In this document: one piece after another, positions 27,225-36,894 of the stretch | How positions within the stretch are numbered: position 1 is the stretch's first letter | How the letters are laid out: every line of letters starts with the position of its first letter | Assembly (NCBI RefSeq): GCF_007859915.1 | Contig: NZ_SJPM01000003.1 | Coordinates: 248,001-312,000 of the forward strand | DNA from: Neorhodopirellula pilleata | GTDB taxonomy: Bacteria > Planctomycetota > Planctomycetia > Pirellulales > Pirellulaceae | Direction: 5' to 3' | DNA: 64,000 nucleotides | The notes under the pieces: model-generated | Seen by the model: only the letters and a program-made list of their open reading frames with translations | Told to the model about the DNA's origin: nothing | Database searches by the model: none | Program-made: the position numbers and the translations under genes

Positions 27225-28142
27225 CTATCGTCTTGCGGAAGCAATCATGTTGGCGACGAGGTTTTTCAATTCGGTCTCGTTGCTGAATCGCATTCCCAAT
27301 GCTTCGATTTTATCCGTCCGCATCGATGTCTTGTTTTCTTTCGGTTTCCCGATCAATTCGACCTGCGAGCCGGTGAGTTCTTTGGCGATCATTGCGACTT
27401 GATGGCTGGTGACGAATCCACTGCAAAGATTGTAAGTATTGCCGGCAATAGGTTGCTCGGTTTCCATCATCATTTCAATGGCCGAAACAACGTCGTCGAC
27501 ATAAACCACCTTGCCGCCTCCGGAAACGTCGACCTGATCACCTTGCTTTCCTTCGGCGATCGATCGGACCATATCGAACCATTTGGAGTCGGTGATCGGA
27601 TCATCGATCCCCACGATGGAAACAGGTCGCAGTGTCACCGCGTTGAGTTTGCCGGAAAAACCATACGCGTGGACGAGTGTTTCGACCGATGCTTTGCAGG
27701 CACCATACATGGTCGCCGGCCAAAGTGGGTGTCGTTCATCGAGCGGCAGCTCATCGGCGACCTTTTGGTGAACGGCTCCCGAGGACAGGAACACGAAGCG
27801 TGAATTGGCGTTGGCTTTTGAAACAAATCGCCGCCGGGCCGCTTCGATCAATCGTAATGTCCCCAAGACGTTAGTTTGATAGTAGGCCACCGAGTCTTCG
27901 GGTTCGTCCATGAAGTTGTCGCCTCCACGAGTCAGAGCAGTGTGGACGATATGGTCACAATCGTCGATCAAATTCACCGCCGCGTTCGTATCATCTAGCT
28001 CGCCCGCAATCCAATCGACGCCCTCGCGATCGGGCGGATTGGCACCTCGATACCAGGCGCGAACGTTCCAACCTCTGGCCAAAAAACGATCGACGCAGCG
28101 GCGTCCGACAAATCCGGTCGCTCCGGTGAGGGCGATACGCAT
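27225..28142 (-). CDS. NAD-dependent epimerase/dehydratase (extended SDR)
   Basis: 305 residues. Rossmann start MRIALTGATGFVGRRCVDRF with GATGFVG; active-site YxxxK as MYGACKASVE. Convergent with adk. The sequence is different enough from the SDR at 2527-3513 that they are not recent duplicates. The substrate, perhaps a nucleotide sugar, cannot be deduced. Confidence 0.85.
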   Translation of the reverse strand: MRIALTGATGFVGRRCVDRFLARGWNVRAWYRGANPPDREGVDWIAGELDDTNAAVNLIDDCDHIVHTALTRGGDNFMDEPEDSVAYYQTNVLGTLRLIEAARRRFVSKANANSRFVFLSSGAVHQKVADELPLDERHPLWPATMYGACKASVETLVHAYGFSGKLNAVTLRPVSIVGIDDPITDSKWFDMVRSIAEGKQGDQVDVSGGGKVVYVDDVVSAIEMMMETEQPIAGNTYNLCSGFVTSHQVAMIAKELTGSQVELIGKPKENKTSMRTDKIEALGMRFSNETELKNLVANMIASARR

Positions 28143-28264
28143 CGGGCAAAATCTCCGAAAGGGGGTGAATCGTGATTAAACGGCCTTTAACGAGCCCGAA
28201 GGCAACTTTCGCGCCTTTTCGCCTAGTGATTTTCGGGATTGCCAACTAGAACTAGGTCTTGTTT

Positions 28265-28345
28265 GAAAAGGGGTCTGACCTTTTTCGGGCATGCCGTCAA
28301 ACCTTGAAAAACCGAATGTCCTTCAAAAGGGTCAGACCCCTTTAC
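28265..28345. repeat. GGGGTCTGACC inverted repeat upstream of typA
   Basis: GAAAAGGGGTCTGACCTTTT (28265-28284) and AAAAGGGTCAGACCCCTTTA (28325-28344) are inverted copies about 40 bp apart. AAGGGGTCAGACCCCTT-type palindromes are known as dispersed elements in several phyla and are often linked to REP-associated tyrosine transposases; no such transposase is in the window. The element lies between the divergent SDR and typA genes. Confidence 0.65.
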
Positions 28346-28392
28346 CGACAAGGCCCAGGCGCGTCTCGCGTTTCTATGGCCGAAAGCTTCCC

Positions 28393-30261
28393 ATGTCTTC
28401 CACCGCTACTTTGAATTCATCAGAAACCGCCGCACTGGCCACCCGTGAGGACATTCGCAATGTCGTCATCATTGCTCACGTCGACCACGGCAAAACGACG
28501 TTGGTCGATTGCTTGTTGCGTCAAAGCGGTCAGTTCCGGGCCACCGAACTGAAAGGCGAACGGATCCTCGATTCCAACGATTTGGAACGCGAGCGTGGGA
28601 TCACGATTCTATCGAAGAACATCGCGATTCCCTACCGCGGTGTGAAGATTAATTTGATCGATACGCCTGGTCACGCGGACTTCGGCGGCGAAGTCGAGCG
28701 GGTCGTCAAGATGGCCGATGGCTGCTTGGTGCTCGTGGACGCCGCCGAGGGACCGATGCCTCAGACTCGGTTCGTGCTCGAAAAAGCATTGCAGGCGGGT
28801 GTCAAGCCGATCGTCGTTGTCAATAAAGTTGACCGTCCTGACGGGCGACCCCACGAAGCGCTCGACGAAGCCCTTGAGTTGCTTGCTGATCTCGGCGGGG
28901 AAGAACAACTCGATAGCGTCGGGTTCGTCTACACCAGCGCCAAGGAAGGTTTTGCGACCGTCGATCCGGACGTCCGCACGGAAAACATGTTGCCGCTGCT
29001 GGATTTGCTCGTCGATCATTTGCCCGGCCCGACGATCAAGTCCGATTCGCCATTTCAAATGCTCGTCACGACGTTGGACTGGAGCGAGTATGTTGGTCGG
29101 ATCGCCGTCGGACGCATCAATGCAGGGACGATCAACGTCGGGCAATCATTCGATTTGCACGGCGTCGATGCCAATGGCGAACCAGTCGTTCGCAAAGTCA
29201 AACCGTCAGGGTTATTCTTGTTTGATAATCTCGGTCGGGTTTCCGCTGAGACGGCTCATGCGGGCGACATCGTCGCGCTCGAAGGGCTTGAGAATGTGGA
29301 AATCGGCGACACCTTATGTGCGACCGGAAGCAACGACGCGTTGCCCCGTTTGCGTGTCGATGAACCGACCCTCGAAATGACCTTCAGCGTCAATTCATCG
29401 CCGATGGCCGGTCGCGAAGGTAAGTACGTCACGACGCGTCAGATCAAAGCTCGACTGGAGAAAGAACTCGAACGCAACGTGGCTCTACGCGTTCGCATGA
29501 TCGAGGGCACCGAGGCCTACGGTGTCGCCGGACGTGGTGTGTTGCACCTGGCGATCTTGATCGAAACGATGCGTCGCGAAGGTTTTGAACTCAGCGTCGG
29601 AAAACCACAAGTCGTTTACAAGATGATCGATGGTAAGAAGCATGAGCCGTTTGAAACTCTCCGTGTCGAGGTCCCCACCGAAGCCATGGGGCCGGTCATG
29701 GAGTTGGTCGGATTGCGTCGCGGTCAGCTCGAAGAAATGAAACAACGCGGCGAGTATAGCCTACTTCGTTTCATCATCCCCTCACGCGGCCTCATCGGAC
29801 TGCGTACCCGTCTGCTCAACGCGACTCGTGGCACGGCGATCATTCACCACCGTTTCGAGAGCTACCGGATCGTCGAAGGCGAAGTGCCACGCCGAGCCAA
29901 CGGTGTCTTGATCTCGATGACCGGTGGCAAGACGATGCCGTTCGCGTTGTTCGCATTGCAAGACCGCAGTGAACTGTTCGTGCCCCCGGGCGTGGAAGTT
30001 TATGAAGGCATGATCGTGGGCGAAAACGCGCGGGACAACGACATGCCCGTCAACCCGTCGCGTGAAAAGAAGCTGACGAATATGCGTGCGAGCGGCAGTG
30101 ACGAAAATGTCATTCTCAAACCACCACGCGATATGTCGCTCGAAGCCGCTTTGGAATACATCGAAGACGACGAACTTGTCGAAATCACGCCTCAATCGAT
30201 TCGTTTGAGGAAGATTCTGATGAAGGAGTCCGATCGCCGCCGCCAAGGCCGCAATTCTTAA
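28393..30261 (+). CDS. typA: GTPase TypA/BipA
   Basis: 622 residues from the ATG at 28393 ([15 protein letters not shown]); the longer frame begins inside the palindromic repeat, so the inner start is chosen. Translation-factor GTPase motifs: [10 protein letters not shown] (G1), ERGITI (G2 region), DTPGHADF (G3), NKVDR (G4). Then EF-G-like domains and the BipA-specific C-terminal domain. It is a ribosome-associated GTPase involved in 50S assembly and stress adaptation, especially cold. Nothing odd in length or sequence. Confidence 0.95.
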   Translation: MSSTATLNSSETAALATREDIRNVVIIAHVDHGKTTLVDCLLRQSGQFRATELKGERILDSNDLERERGITILSKNIAIPYRGVKINLIDTPGHADFGGEVERVVKMADGCLVLVDAAEGPMPQTRFVLEKALQAGVKPIVVVNKVDRPDGRPHEALDEALELLADLGGEEQLDSVGFVYTSAKEGFATVDPDVRTENMLPLLDLLVDHLPGPTIKSDSPFQMLVTTLDWSEYVGRIAVGRINAGTINVGQSFDLHGVDANGEPVVRKVKPSGLFLFDNLGRVSAETAHAGDIVALEGLENVEIGDTLCATGSNDALPRLRVDEPTLEMTFSVNSSPMAGREGKYVTTRQIKARLEKELERNVALRVRMIEGTEAYGVAGRGVLHLAILIETMRREGFELSVGKPQVVYKMIDGKKHEPFETLRVEVPTEAMGPVMELVGLRRGQLEEMKQRGEYSLLRFIIPSRGLIGLRTRLLNATRGTAIIHHRFESYRIVEGEVPRRANGVLISMTGGKTMPFALFALQDRSELFVPPGVEVYEGMIVGENARDNDMPVNPSREKKLTNMRASGSDENVILKPPRDMSLEAALEYIEDDELVEITPQSIRLRKILMKESDRRRQGRNS

Positions 30262-30290
30262 GCACGGCTTCGAATCACTACGCCCTGTTT

Positions 30291-31823
30291 TCAGTCGGAC
30301 GAATCGATCGCGTTCATGTCCGATTCGGGCGGACCATAGAGTCGCTTGCCCGAGGCGGTAAAGCGACCTCCGTGGACAGGGCAGTCCCATGTGTGTTCGA
30401 CTTCGTTGAAATGTAGCACGCCGCCCATGTGCGGACAGATGGGGCTGAGGCGGTGTTCGCAACCATCTTCGTCACGACAGAACGCAACATGCGCTCCGTC
30501 GAGCTTGCCGACGGTGCCTTGCCCTTCGCCTACCTGTTCCGTATCGATTCTGTCTGCTGGCAACACCCGTTCGGCGTAATTCGCCGTCGTGGTTGCTTGC
30601 TCGCGCAGCCAATCGGCTGGGCTGGATAACCCAGTGCGACCTGGGTCGAGCTGTTTTTTCAACGCAAACGGTTTGCCCTCGATCCCGTCGGCGATGAGCA
30701 TGGCTGCGGCCGTGCCCCACGTCAGACCGACGCCACTGAGTCCGGTCGCGAGCCACGCATTCTTTTTGCCTGGTCCACGACCGATCATCGGCAATCCGTC
30801 AATCGGCTCGAACAACTCGGCGCTCCAGGTGGCGGCGATACCGTCGACTTGAAACCGCTGGTGCAACCAATCCTCGAGTCGCCGTAGATTGTTTCCTTCG
30901 TCGGTGGTTCCAGTGCGGTGATCGCATCCGCCGGCGATGATTAGCTTGGCGTCGTGGCTGTTGGCGCGACGGACGTAGAAGTACGGATTCGAATTGTCCC
31001 AAAACAGCGCATCGTCCAAGTCCTCGCGGACGTGTGCCGCGATCGCATAGGATTGGTAAGGTGGTGTCGCAGCATAGAGAATCAATGCGCCGGTATGGTT
31101 ACAATGCACCGCACCCACCACACGGTCGAATGAGACTTCACCGTTGCCAGCTTTCAAAACGTGCGTTTCCTTTTCCGTGATGCCGCTGACCAGTGTCCCT
31201 TCGAAGATGGTCACGTTTTTTTGGACCGCTAGTTCAGTTAACCGATGTAAGTAATTCCCGATGTGGATGCGGGCCATCGAATTTAGTCGATAACCACATC
31301 TAGCACGGGAGATCGGAATAGAATCCACCCAATCGGCGTCCAAGCCAAGGCCGACGGCGGATTCCCACTGCTGTTTGAGATCGTCTATATCGTCGTCCAC
31401 CTCGCTGTATTGATAGGCAGCAATGCGTTTGAAATCGCTCACCTGATCGGCAAAACGCTCGATCCGGTCAATCGCCGCCGTTCGTAATCGAACGTAGGTT
31501 CTTGCGTCTTCCAGACCAAGCTTGTCGACCAATTGCCTCGGCCCCATTTCGGGATGCGCGTCCAAGTGTCCGGTGCTCGCAGCGGTCGTTCCTGCACCGA
31601 TCGCTTCCGCCTCGCAAAGCGTCACCGAATAACCGCGTTCGGCCATTTCGATCGCGGTCGTCAAACCGGTAATGCCGCCGCCGACGACCAGCACATCAGT
31701 GCGGTGCTTGCCGCCTAAAGGGGGGAACTGTTGTCGAACGGGTAAGTCGCGATGCCAAAGAGAATGCGTCAGCGAATGAACATCGGCTCGGTTGGACGAA
31801 CCGTTCGTGGAGGTGGATTTCAT
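30291..31823 (-). CDS. FAD-dependent oxidoreductase with C-terminal Rieske domain
   Basis: 510 residues from the ATG at 31823; the frame is open to 31931 without family support. DAO-type FAD fold at the N-terminus (TDVLVVGGGITGLTTAIEMA) followed by GAGTTAASTGHLDAH. The last about 100 residues are a Rieske [2Fe-2S] domain with both ligand pairs: CPHMGG and CPVHGG. The same architecture is found in bacterial putative amine or sugar oxidoreductases. No signal peptide is seen, so it is cytoplasmic. It is convergent with typA. Confidence 0.88.
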   Translation of the reverse strand: MKSTSTNGSSNRADVHSLTHSLWHRDLPVRQQFPPLGGKHRTDVLVVGGGITGLTTAIEMAERGYSVTLCEAEAIGAGTTAASTGHLDAHPEMGPRQLVDKLGLEDARTYVRLRTAAIDRIERFADQVSDFKRIAAYQYSEVDDDIDDLKQQWESAVGLGLDADWVDSIPISRARCGYRLNSMARIHIGNYLHRLTELAVQKNVTIFEGTLVSGITEKETHVLKAGNGEVSFDRVVGAVHCNHTGALILYAATPPYQSYAIAAHVREDLDDALFWDNSNPYFYVRRANSHDAKLIIAGGCDHRTGTTDEGNNLRRLEDWLHQRFQVDGIAATWSAELFEPIDGLPMIGRGPGKKNAWLATGLSGVGLTWGTAAAMLIADGIEGKPFALKKQLDPGRTGLSSPADWLREQATTTANYAERVLPADRIDTEQVGEGQGTVGKLDGAHVAFCRDEDGCEHRLSPICPHMGGVLHFNEVEHTWDCPVHGGRFTASGKRLYGPPESDMNAIDSSD

Positions 31824-31999
31824 GATGGTGGCCCTGGCAGACGAGATTTCGAACGCATCGCATTGTCTCGTCGGACTGCAATGATCGATCCAGACGAGCG
31901 GAAGGGTTATGCTCGGCAAACTCGGTGCCAAAGAACCGGCACGACGAATGCACCGGTTTTGCGACTCCGGCGACTCGACCTCTTCGCGGCTTCAGCGTA

Positions 32000-33109
32000 C
32001 TACGCCATCGGCACTAATTGAAATTTTCCGTTATTGAAATTGATGTCGTAACCCTTCCACATCAACACGGTCATAGGCAACATGAAGCAAGCCGCGACGA
32101 TGCCAAAAAGTCCCAGCAGTCCGGTCACGATCGGGTTGTCGGTCGGGTCGTTTGAGATCACTTCCCCGTTTTGCAGCACGCTAATGTGAGGATCGTCAGG
32201 AACTGTGGTGATCGATACAGCATCTCCTTGGTTCACGCGATCATAAAACGCCTCGTCGACCTCGACATTGTGTTCGGCACGCTGGCCGTCTACCGAGGTG
32301 ACCGCGTAACGAATTCGCAGCGTTCGTCCGTTTGGAGCAACGAACTTTTCCGTCACGATTCCTTGCCCGGCAACGCCTTCATTGGTCAATCGCAGTGCAG
32401 CTTGATGTTCCTGGTAGGCGGTCAGTGGCAAGAAGATTCCAGCGGCGGCCAGCAGCAATCCACCGAGCCCGGTAAGGATCGCCATGCGTCTGCCTTTTTT
32501 ACGGGACGCCTGCGATGCGACGGGACGTTTTGTGTTGGCCCCTTGGGGAGCTTCGATCTGGGAGAGGCGATTCGTGAAATGTTTCAAGCAGTTTTGCAAC
32601 GACTCATTCTTGGCAATCTTGCCGGTGATCCGGCTGATTGGTTCGCCATCGGCACCGGACAACACGATCACTTTCTCGTGAGGGGCCGCCGGTGATGAAC
32701 TGTCGCTGATTTGAATACCGGTGATGGCGGACCATGGAATCGTTTCGACTTGCTCACGCTGGATCTCAATTCCTTGTGGCCACAAACGAATCATCCGCGC
32801 CGCGCCACGCGCCCCCAACCCTGCCATGATCGAAAAGACTCCGAAAATCGTGGGGGCTGTCGTCGTTAAGTGAAACGTCAGTTGATTGTCGACGTCGATC
32901 ACCCACAAGTTAATCGCGAACATCAGCAATGCGGCGATGATCGCCAAGAGACCGACCAGGATCGGGACGACGACCGACCAAGTCTGCGAGAAACCACCAT
33001 CAAATTCGATCGGCCACTTGGTTTCAGTTTCCGCCTGAGGTGCCGCCATCGGAGCCGGACCGTCCGATCGCGTGTCATGAGCGGTTACGGAGTAGGGGTT
33101 TTCGTTCAT
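32000..33109 (-). CDS. DUF3592-like membrane protein
   Basis: 369 residues. Two hydrophobic helices near residues 45-70 and 85-100, a soluble PH-like stretch, then helices around residues 215-235 and 335-355 enclosing a beta-rich region (GQGIVTEKFVAPNGRTLRIRYAVTSVDG) that matches the DUF3592 pattern. N- and C-terminal ends are probably cytoplasmic. Function unknown. It lies downstream of the RNase Y terminator and should have its own promoter. Confidence 0.65.
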   Translation of the reverse strand: MNENPYSVTAHDTRSDGPAPMAAPQAETETKWPIEFDGGFSQTWSVVVPILVGLLAIIAALLMFAINLWVIDVDNQLTFHLTTTAPTIFGVFSIMAGLGARGAARMIRLWPQGIEIQREQVETIPWSAITGIQISDSSSPAAPHEKVIVLSGADGEPISRITGKIAKNESLQNCLKHFTNRLSQIEAPQGANTKRPVASQASRKKGRRMAILTGLGGLLLAAAGIFLPLTAYQEHQAALRLTNEGVAGQGIVTEKFVAPNGRTLRIRYAVTSVDGQRAEHNVEVDEAFYDRVNQGDAVSITTVPDDPHISVLQNGEVISNDPTDNPIVTGLLGLFGIVAACFMLPMTVLMWKGYDINFNNGKFQLVPMA

Positions 33110-33194
33110 CGCCTCTCACGCGCTGAAGATTGAATCGTGCGCAAACTATCGTCAAAGATAGCGAACGGCTCGGCATGTGTGTTGATGAACAAAC

Positions 33195-33224
33195 AAAAAA
33201 GCCGACTGCTTGGCGGCAGTCGGC
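33195..33224 (-). terminator. Rho-independent terminator after RNase Y
   Basis: On the minus strand a perfect 9-bp stem (GCCGACTGC with GCAGTCGGC, loop CGCCAA) is followed by six T. It lies 55 bp after the rny stop codon and before the DUF3592-like gene. Confidence 0.88.
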
Positions 33225-33278
33225 CTCTGGGGAATCGTCCAAACACAGTGAGCTTAGATCTCTTCGTCGATGACTTCC

Positions 33279-34847
33279 TTATTTCGCCGTGCTGGTGAAA
33301 CGTGATTCTCGCACCACGGTGACCTTAATTTCGCCGGGGTAGGTCAATTCCTTCTCGAACGTTTGGGCGATGTCGCGGCAGATCGTGGCGGCGCGTTCGT
33401 CGCTGATTTGGCCGCTGCCGACGATGACGCGTAATTCGCGACCGGCCGAAATCGCATAGGCCTGCTGAACGCCATCGAAACGCATCGCGATGGATTCCAA
33501 TTCTTCCATGCGTTTGACGTAGCGTTCCAATGACTCACGCCGTGCACCCGGGCGGCTGGCGCTACAAGCGTCGGCGGTCGCGACCAGCATTGTGTACGGA
33601 TGCTCGGTGACGATTTCGTCGTGGTGTCCCTTGGCGGCGTGAATCACTTGTTCACTTTCCTTGCTGCGGCGCAACAGATCTGCACCGATCTTGGGGTGAC
33701 CGCCCTCAAGTTCGTGATCGGCGGCTTTGCCAATGTCGTGCAACAAACCGCACCGCCGCGCTAGATCGCCGTCCATGCCGATCATCTCGGCCATCATGCC
33801 CGACAAGAACGCCACCTCGACGCTGTGCCGGAGCACGTTCTGGCTATAGGAGGTTCGAAAGTGGAGTCGACCGAGCATTTCGATCACACGGTCGTGTAAA
33901 CCGGGAACGTTGACTTCGTTGGCCGCTTCGGTGCCCTTCTTGATGATGAATTGTTGGATTTCCGCACTGGTTTGCTCCACCAACTCTTCGATTTTTGACG
34001 GGTGAATGCGTCCATCGGCGATGAGTTTTTCGAGTGCCATTCGTGCGACTTCGCGACGAACCGGATCGAACCCGCTAACGACGACAACACCCGGCGTGTC
34101 GTCGATGATCAGGTCGACACCGGTGGCCTTTTCGAAAGCGCGGATATTGCGGCCTTCGCGGCCGATGATGCGGCCTTTCATGTCGTCGGTCGGCACGCCG
34201 ACGGTGCTCGTGGTGGTATCGGCGGTGTGAACGGAGGCGTATCGCTGCATCGCGGTCAGCAACATCTCGCGTGCTTGATCGTCGACGCGTTTGGTCAGTT
34301 CACGGCGCTGCTTCAAGACGGATGTACCGATCTCATGTTCGAGTTCGGTTCGAACCGATTCGATGAGTTTTGCCGACGCATCTTCTCGCGTCATCCCGCT
34401 GACGTGCTCGAGTGCCCGCTGGTTCTCTTGGACGAGCCGATCCAGTTCGGCCCGCTGTTCGGTCAGCGTCCGCATTTGGGCGGCGATTCGGTTTTGGCTG
34501 CTTTCAAGTCCTCGTTGGGCTTTGCGGAGGGCTTCTTGGGAGACGGAGAGTTGGTCTTCGCGAGCATCGAGCTTGCGATCGCGGATTTGTTCCTTTTCCC
34601 GCATCGCGGCAACTTCGCGTTCGGCTTCCGCTTTGATCGCGAGCGATTTCTCGCGAGCTTCTAGTACAATTTGGGCCCCTTTGTTTTCTGCTTCACGGCG
34701 TGCGGTCTCAAGGATCGAATCGGCTTCGGCGGCCAAGCGGGCCGCCCGTCGGGCCGACTGTCGCTGGATCCATGCCATCACGGCGGCGATGCCAAGGAAG
34801 AAAAAGAACAGGCAATAGAGAATCGTCTGAGCGAGTTCTGGGTTCAT
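33279..34847 (-). CDS. rny: Ribonuclease Y
   Basis: 522 residues from the ATG at 34847 ([17 protein letters not shown]), which places the membrane anchor at residues about 7-25 as in the family. Then a long charged coiled coil (to about residue 190), a KH domain ([15 protein letters not shown]) and an HD domain ([29 protein letters not shown]) that carries the metal-dependent endonuclease site. RNase Y starts mRNA decay at the membrane. Transcribed alone, with a strong terminator. Confidence 0.96.
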   Translation of the reverse strand: MNPELAQTILYCLFFFFLGIAAVMAWIQRQSARRAARLAAEADSILETARREAENKGAQIVLEAREKSLAIKAEAEREVAAMREKEQIRDRKLDAREDQLSVSQEALRKAQRGLESSQNRIAAQMRTLTEQRAELDRLVQENQRALEHVSGMTREDASAKLIESVRTELEHEIGTSVLKQRRELTKRVDDQAREMLLTAMQRYASVHTADTTTSTVGVPTDDMKGRIIGREGRNIRAFEKATGVDLIIDDTPGVVVVSGFDPVRREVARMALEKLIADGRIHPSKIEELVEQTSAEIQQFIIKKGTEAANEVNVPGLHDRVIEMLGRLHFRTSYSQNVLRHSVEVAFLSGMMAEMIGMDGDLARRCGLLHDIGKAADHELEGGHPKIGADLLRRSKESEQVIHAAKGHHDEIVTEHPYTMLVATADACSASRPGARRESLERYVKRMEELESIAMRFDGVQQAYAISAGRELRVIVGSGQISDERAATICRDIAQTFEKELTYPGEIKVTVVRESRFTSTAK

Positions 34848-35150
34848 GTCGGTAACGAATCCGCTTTCGTTCACCCCCTGACGGCATCGGGCGGTCACCT
34901 ATGATGAGCGTGGTCATGCAATTCAAAACGAACAGCCACATGGTTCGAAGTCCGATCAGACAGGCAGGGGCAACATCGTCGAGACCATCCGAAAAATCGT
35001 CGCGACAATGAGAAACGTTGGTTGGTTGAAGAGTTAAGTGAAGACGAGACCGTCCCAATTTAGGATGATGATCTCGCGAAATTTCAGTGTACCCGACCTC
35101 GCTAGCCGGGGGAACGGACCGCTACCAAGGGAAGTAACCAATGCGAACCA
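34848..35150. other. Divergent rny-tilS intergenic region
   Basis: 303 bp that should contain the promoters of rny and tilS. I see no clear -35/-10 pair, repeat or hairpin. Minus-strand frames crossing it are shadows of the rny coding region. Confidence 0.4.
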
Positions 35151-36299
35151 ATGAAACTAGATAACCCGGACGATTGCGTAGACTCGGATGCTTGGCTGGG
35201 CTTATGGACCGCGTTTCGAACTATCTGGACGGAGGAAGCCGACCGGATTGGAGTCGTCGTCGGTTGCAGCGGCGGGGCGGATAGCGTCGCTCTGGTCCGC
35301 TTGATCGAGGCGGCAAGACGGCAAACCGCCAGCCCGGCGTCGCTGGTGATCGCCCACCTGAACCACGGGCTACGTGGTGAGGATTCCGATCGTGATGAAG
35401 CCCACGTCCGATCGCTCGCCGAAGAACTCGGGCGAGAGGTCGTCGTTCAGCGCCAAAAGCAATCTCGCCAAGCCCCCGTTCAATACGACGACGATCCCGA
35501 CGATCGGGGCGGCTCAGGCCAGCGACTCGATTCCGACGAAGCATCGCTGCGGCAAGCCCGCCGGCGATTCTTGGTCCAGACGGCCAAGCAACATGGATGC
35601 CGCTACATCGCGTTGGCGCACACCGCTGACGATCAAGCTGAAACGGTCTTGCACCACGTCTTGCGGGGAACCGGGTCGGCGGGTGTATCCGGCATGGCAA
35701 TATCGACCCCGATCGAGATCGACTTCATCGTCCGGCGTCCTTTGCTGAACGTCCGGCGGACGCTCGTTCGGCAAGCCTTGACAGAGATCAGGCAAACCTG
35801 GCGTGAAGATTTGTCCAATCAAGAATCCCGCTATACTCGCAATTGGATTCGCAATGAAATCTTACCCGCGATCCGGCAACGTCTTCCCGGCGTGGATGCC
35901 TCGCTGATTCGTTTGGCCGAGAATCAATCGCAAACCGACGAGTTACTGACTCGTTTCGGCCGGCAATGGTTCGACGCGTTTGTGTCGTGCGTATTGGGAT
36001 CGGATTCGTCGCGGTGGCTTCGCATCCAAACAAGCTTCGACAGGGACGCAAGCCGCTTATGGAAACACGATCACGAATTGGCCCGTGATCGGGCAGTGAT
36101 TACCCGAGGCCTGCAATGGATGTTTCAACAATATCAACTTCCGATGCGCGACATGACGCAAACGCATTGGCATCGGCTGTGCGATCTTGTTCTGAAACCA
36201 CACGATGAGCCGGAGATGCGTTCGGTCGGTCACCTTCCTGGTCGAATGGAAATGAAATCGGAACTGCACGCTGTGTGGATCGGACCCATTCGGCTTTAG
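35151..36299 (+). CDS. tilS: tRNA(Ile)-lysidine synthase
   Basis: 382 residues. PP-loop ATP-pyrophosphatase motif SGGADS at 40-45, followed by VIAHLNHGLRGEDSDRDE and the HTADDQAETVLHH region typical of TilS. It adds lysine to C34 of the AUA-reading tRNA-Ile, changing its amino-acid identity. An insertion of about 25 residues rich in Asp/Gly (YDDDPDDRGGSGQRLDSDE) follows the HLNHGLRGED segment. The C-terminal substrate-binding domain seems short. Confidence 0.92.
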   Translation: MKLDNPDDCVDSDAWLGLWTAFRTIWTEEADRIGVVVGCSGGADSVALVRLIEAARRQTASPASLVIAHLNHGLRGEDSDRDEAHVRSLAEELGREVVVQRQKQSRQAPVQYDDDPDDRGGSGQRLDSDEASLRQARRRFLVQTAKQHGCRYIALAHTADDQAETVLHHVLRGTGSAGVSGMAISTPIEIDFIVRRPLLNVRRTLVRQALTEIRQTWREDLSNQESRYTRNWIRNEILPAIRQRLPGVDASLIRLAENQSQTDELLTRFGRQWFDAFVSCVLGSDSSRWLRIQTSFDRDASRLWKHDHELARDRAVITRGLQWMFQQYQLPMRDMTQTHWHRLCDLVLKPHDEPEMRSVGHLPGRMEMKSELHAVWIGPIRL

Positions 36300-36329
36300 A
36301 AGGCTACGCCGCAAACGTAAAAGCTCGAA

Positions 36330-36383
36330 CGCTCGTTGATTCAGTGAGCCGCAGACGCTACGGTCGCAGAGACCCGGCATCCC
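36330..36383. repeat. Intergenic repeat fragments after tilS
   Basis: GTTGATTCAGTGAGCCGCAG (about 36339-36358) matches the outer part of the secY-adk repeat. GCAGAGACCCGGCAT (36366-36380) is one arm of the GGGTC palindrome family found at 45371-45406 and 51245-51285. They lie between the convergent tilS and the unknown gene at 36397. Confidence 0.55.
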
Positions 36384-36396
36384 ACCGACCGGTCCC

Positions 36397-36894
36397 CTAA
36401 ACCGACGACAATCGCCGCGCCCGCCAACGGTCCAGCACTGCCGGAAGTCGCTTACGAAACGAAATCGGGGCCGCCGCGTCGACTCGCTGGGCGCAAGGCT
36501 CCAGCGTCTCGCTCACCGGCAATGGCTCAAGCTTGCGGGCCACCAGATGAAACGGATGTTCGGCAACCGCTTCACTTCCGTCCTCACCAAATACACGAAC
36601 CCGAACGCCCCATAGAATTTTGACGAGCGTGCCACGATAGCTCAGCGGCGAGGCGGGCAAGCGACACTGGATCGGTTGGCTTTCGCCGGTCACCATTTGC
36701 CGCAACTCCGACATGTCGTAGCGTTGGAAAAAATGAACGCCGATGTCCTCGTCGCCTTTGCCTTCGGTGTGCCACAAGACGGAGACTTCGACACCCTGCA
36801 ATTGATCCAACGAAACGCGACTAACCCGCCAACTCGCTTTCAAGAATCCGCCCGCCGAGTAGACCGCGTCGTCACGACATAACGAAACATTCAC
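36397..36894 (-). CDS. Uncharacterised beta-rich protein coupled to membrane gene
   Basis: 165 residues from a GTG at 36894 that overlaps the stop of the preceding gene (GTGA). A longer frame upstream overlaps that gene and is not needed. It alternates short strands (ASWRVSRVSLDQLQGVEVSVLWHTEGKG, RYRGTLVKILWGVRVRVF-like), suggesting a beta-sandwich similar to arrestin-like domains. No signal peptide or membrane helix is seen. Its partner ends with a similar strand-rich segment. Function unknown. Confidence 0.6.
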   Translation of the reverse strand: MNVSLCRDDAVYSAGGFLKASWRVSRVSLDQLQGVEVSVLWHTEGKGDEDIGVHFFQRYDMSELRQMVTGESQPIQCRLPASPLSYRGTLVKILWGVRVRVFGEDGSEAVAEHPFHLVARKLEPLPVSETLEPCAQRVDAAAPISFRKRLPAVLDRWRARRLSSV

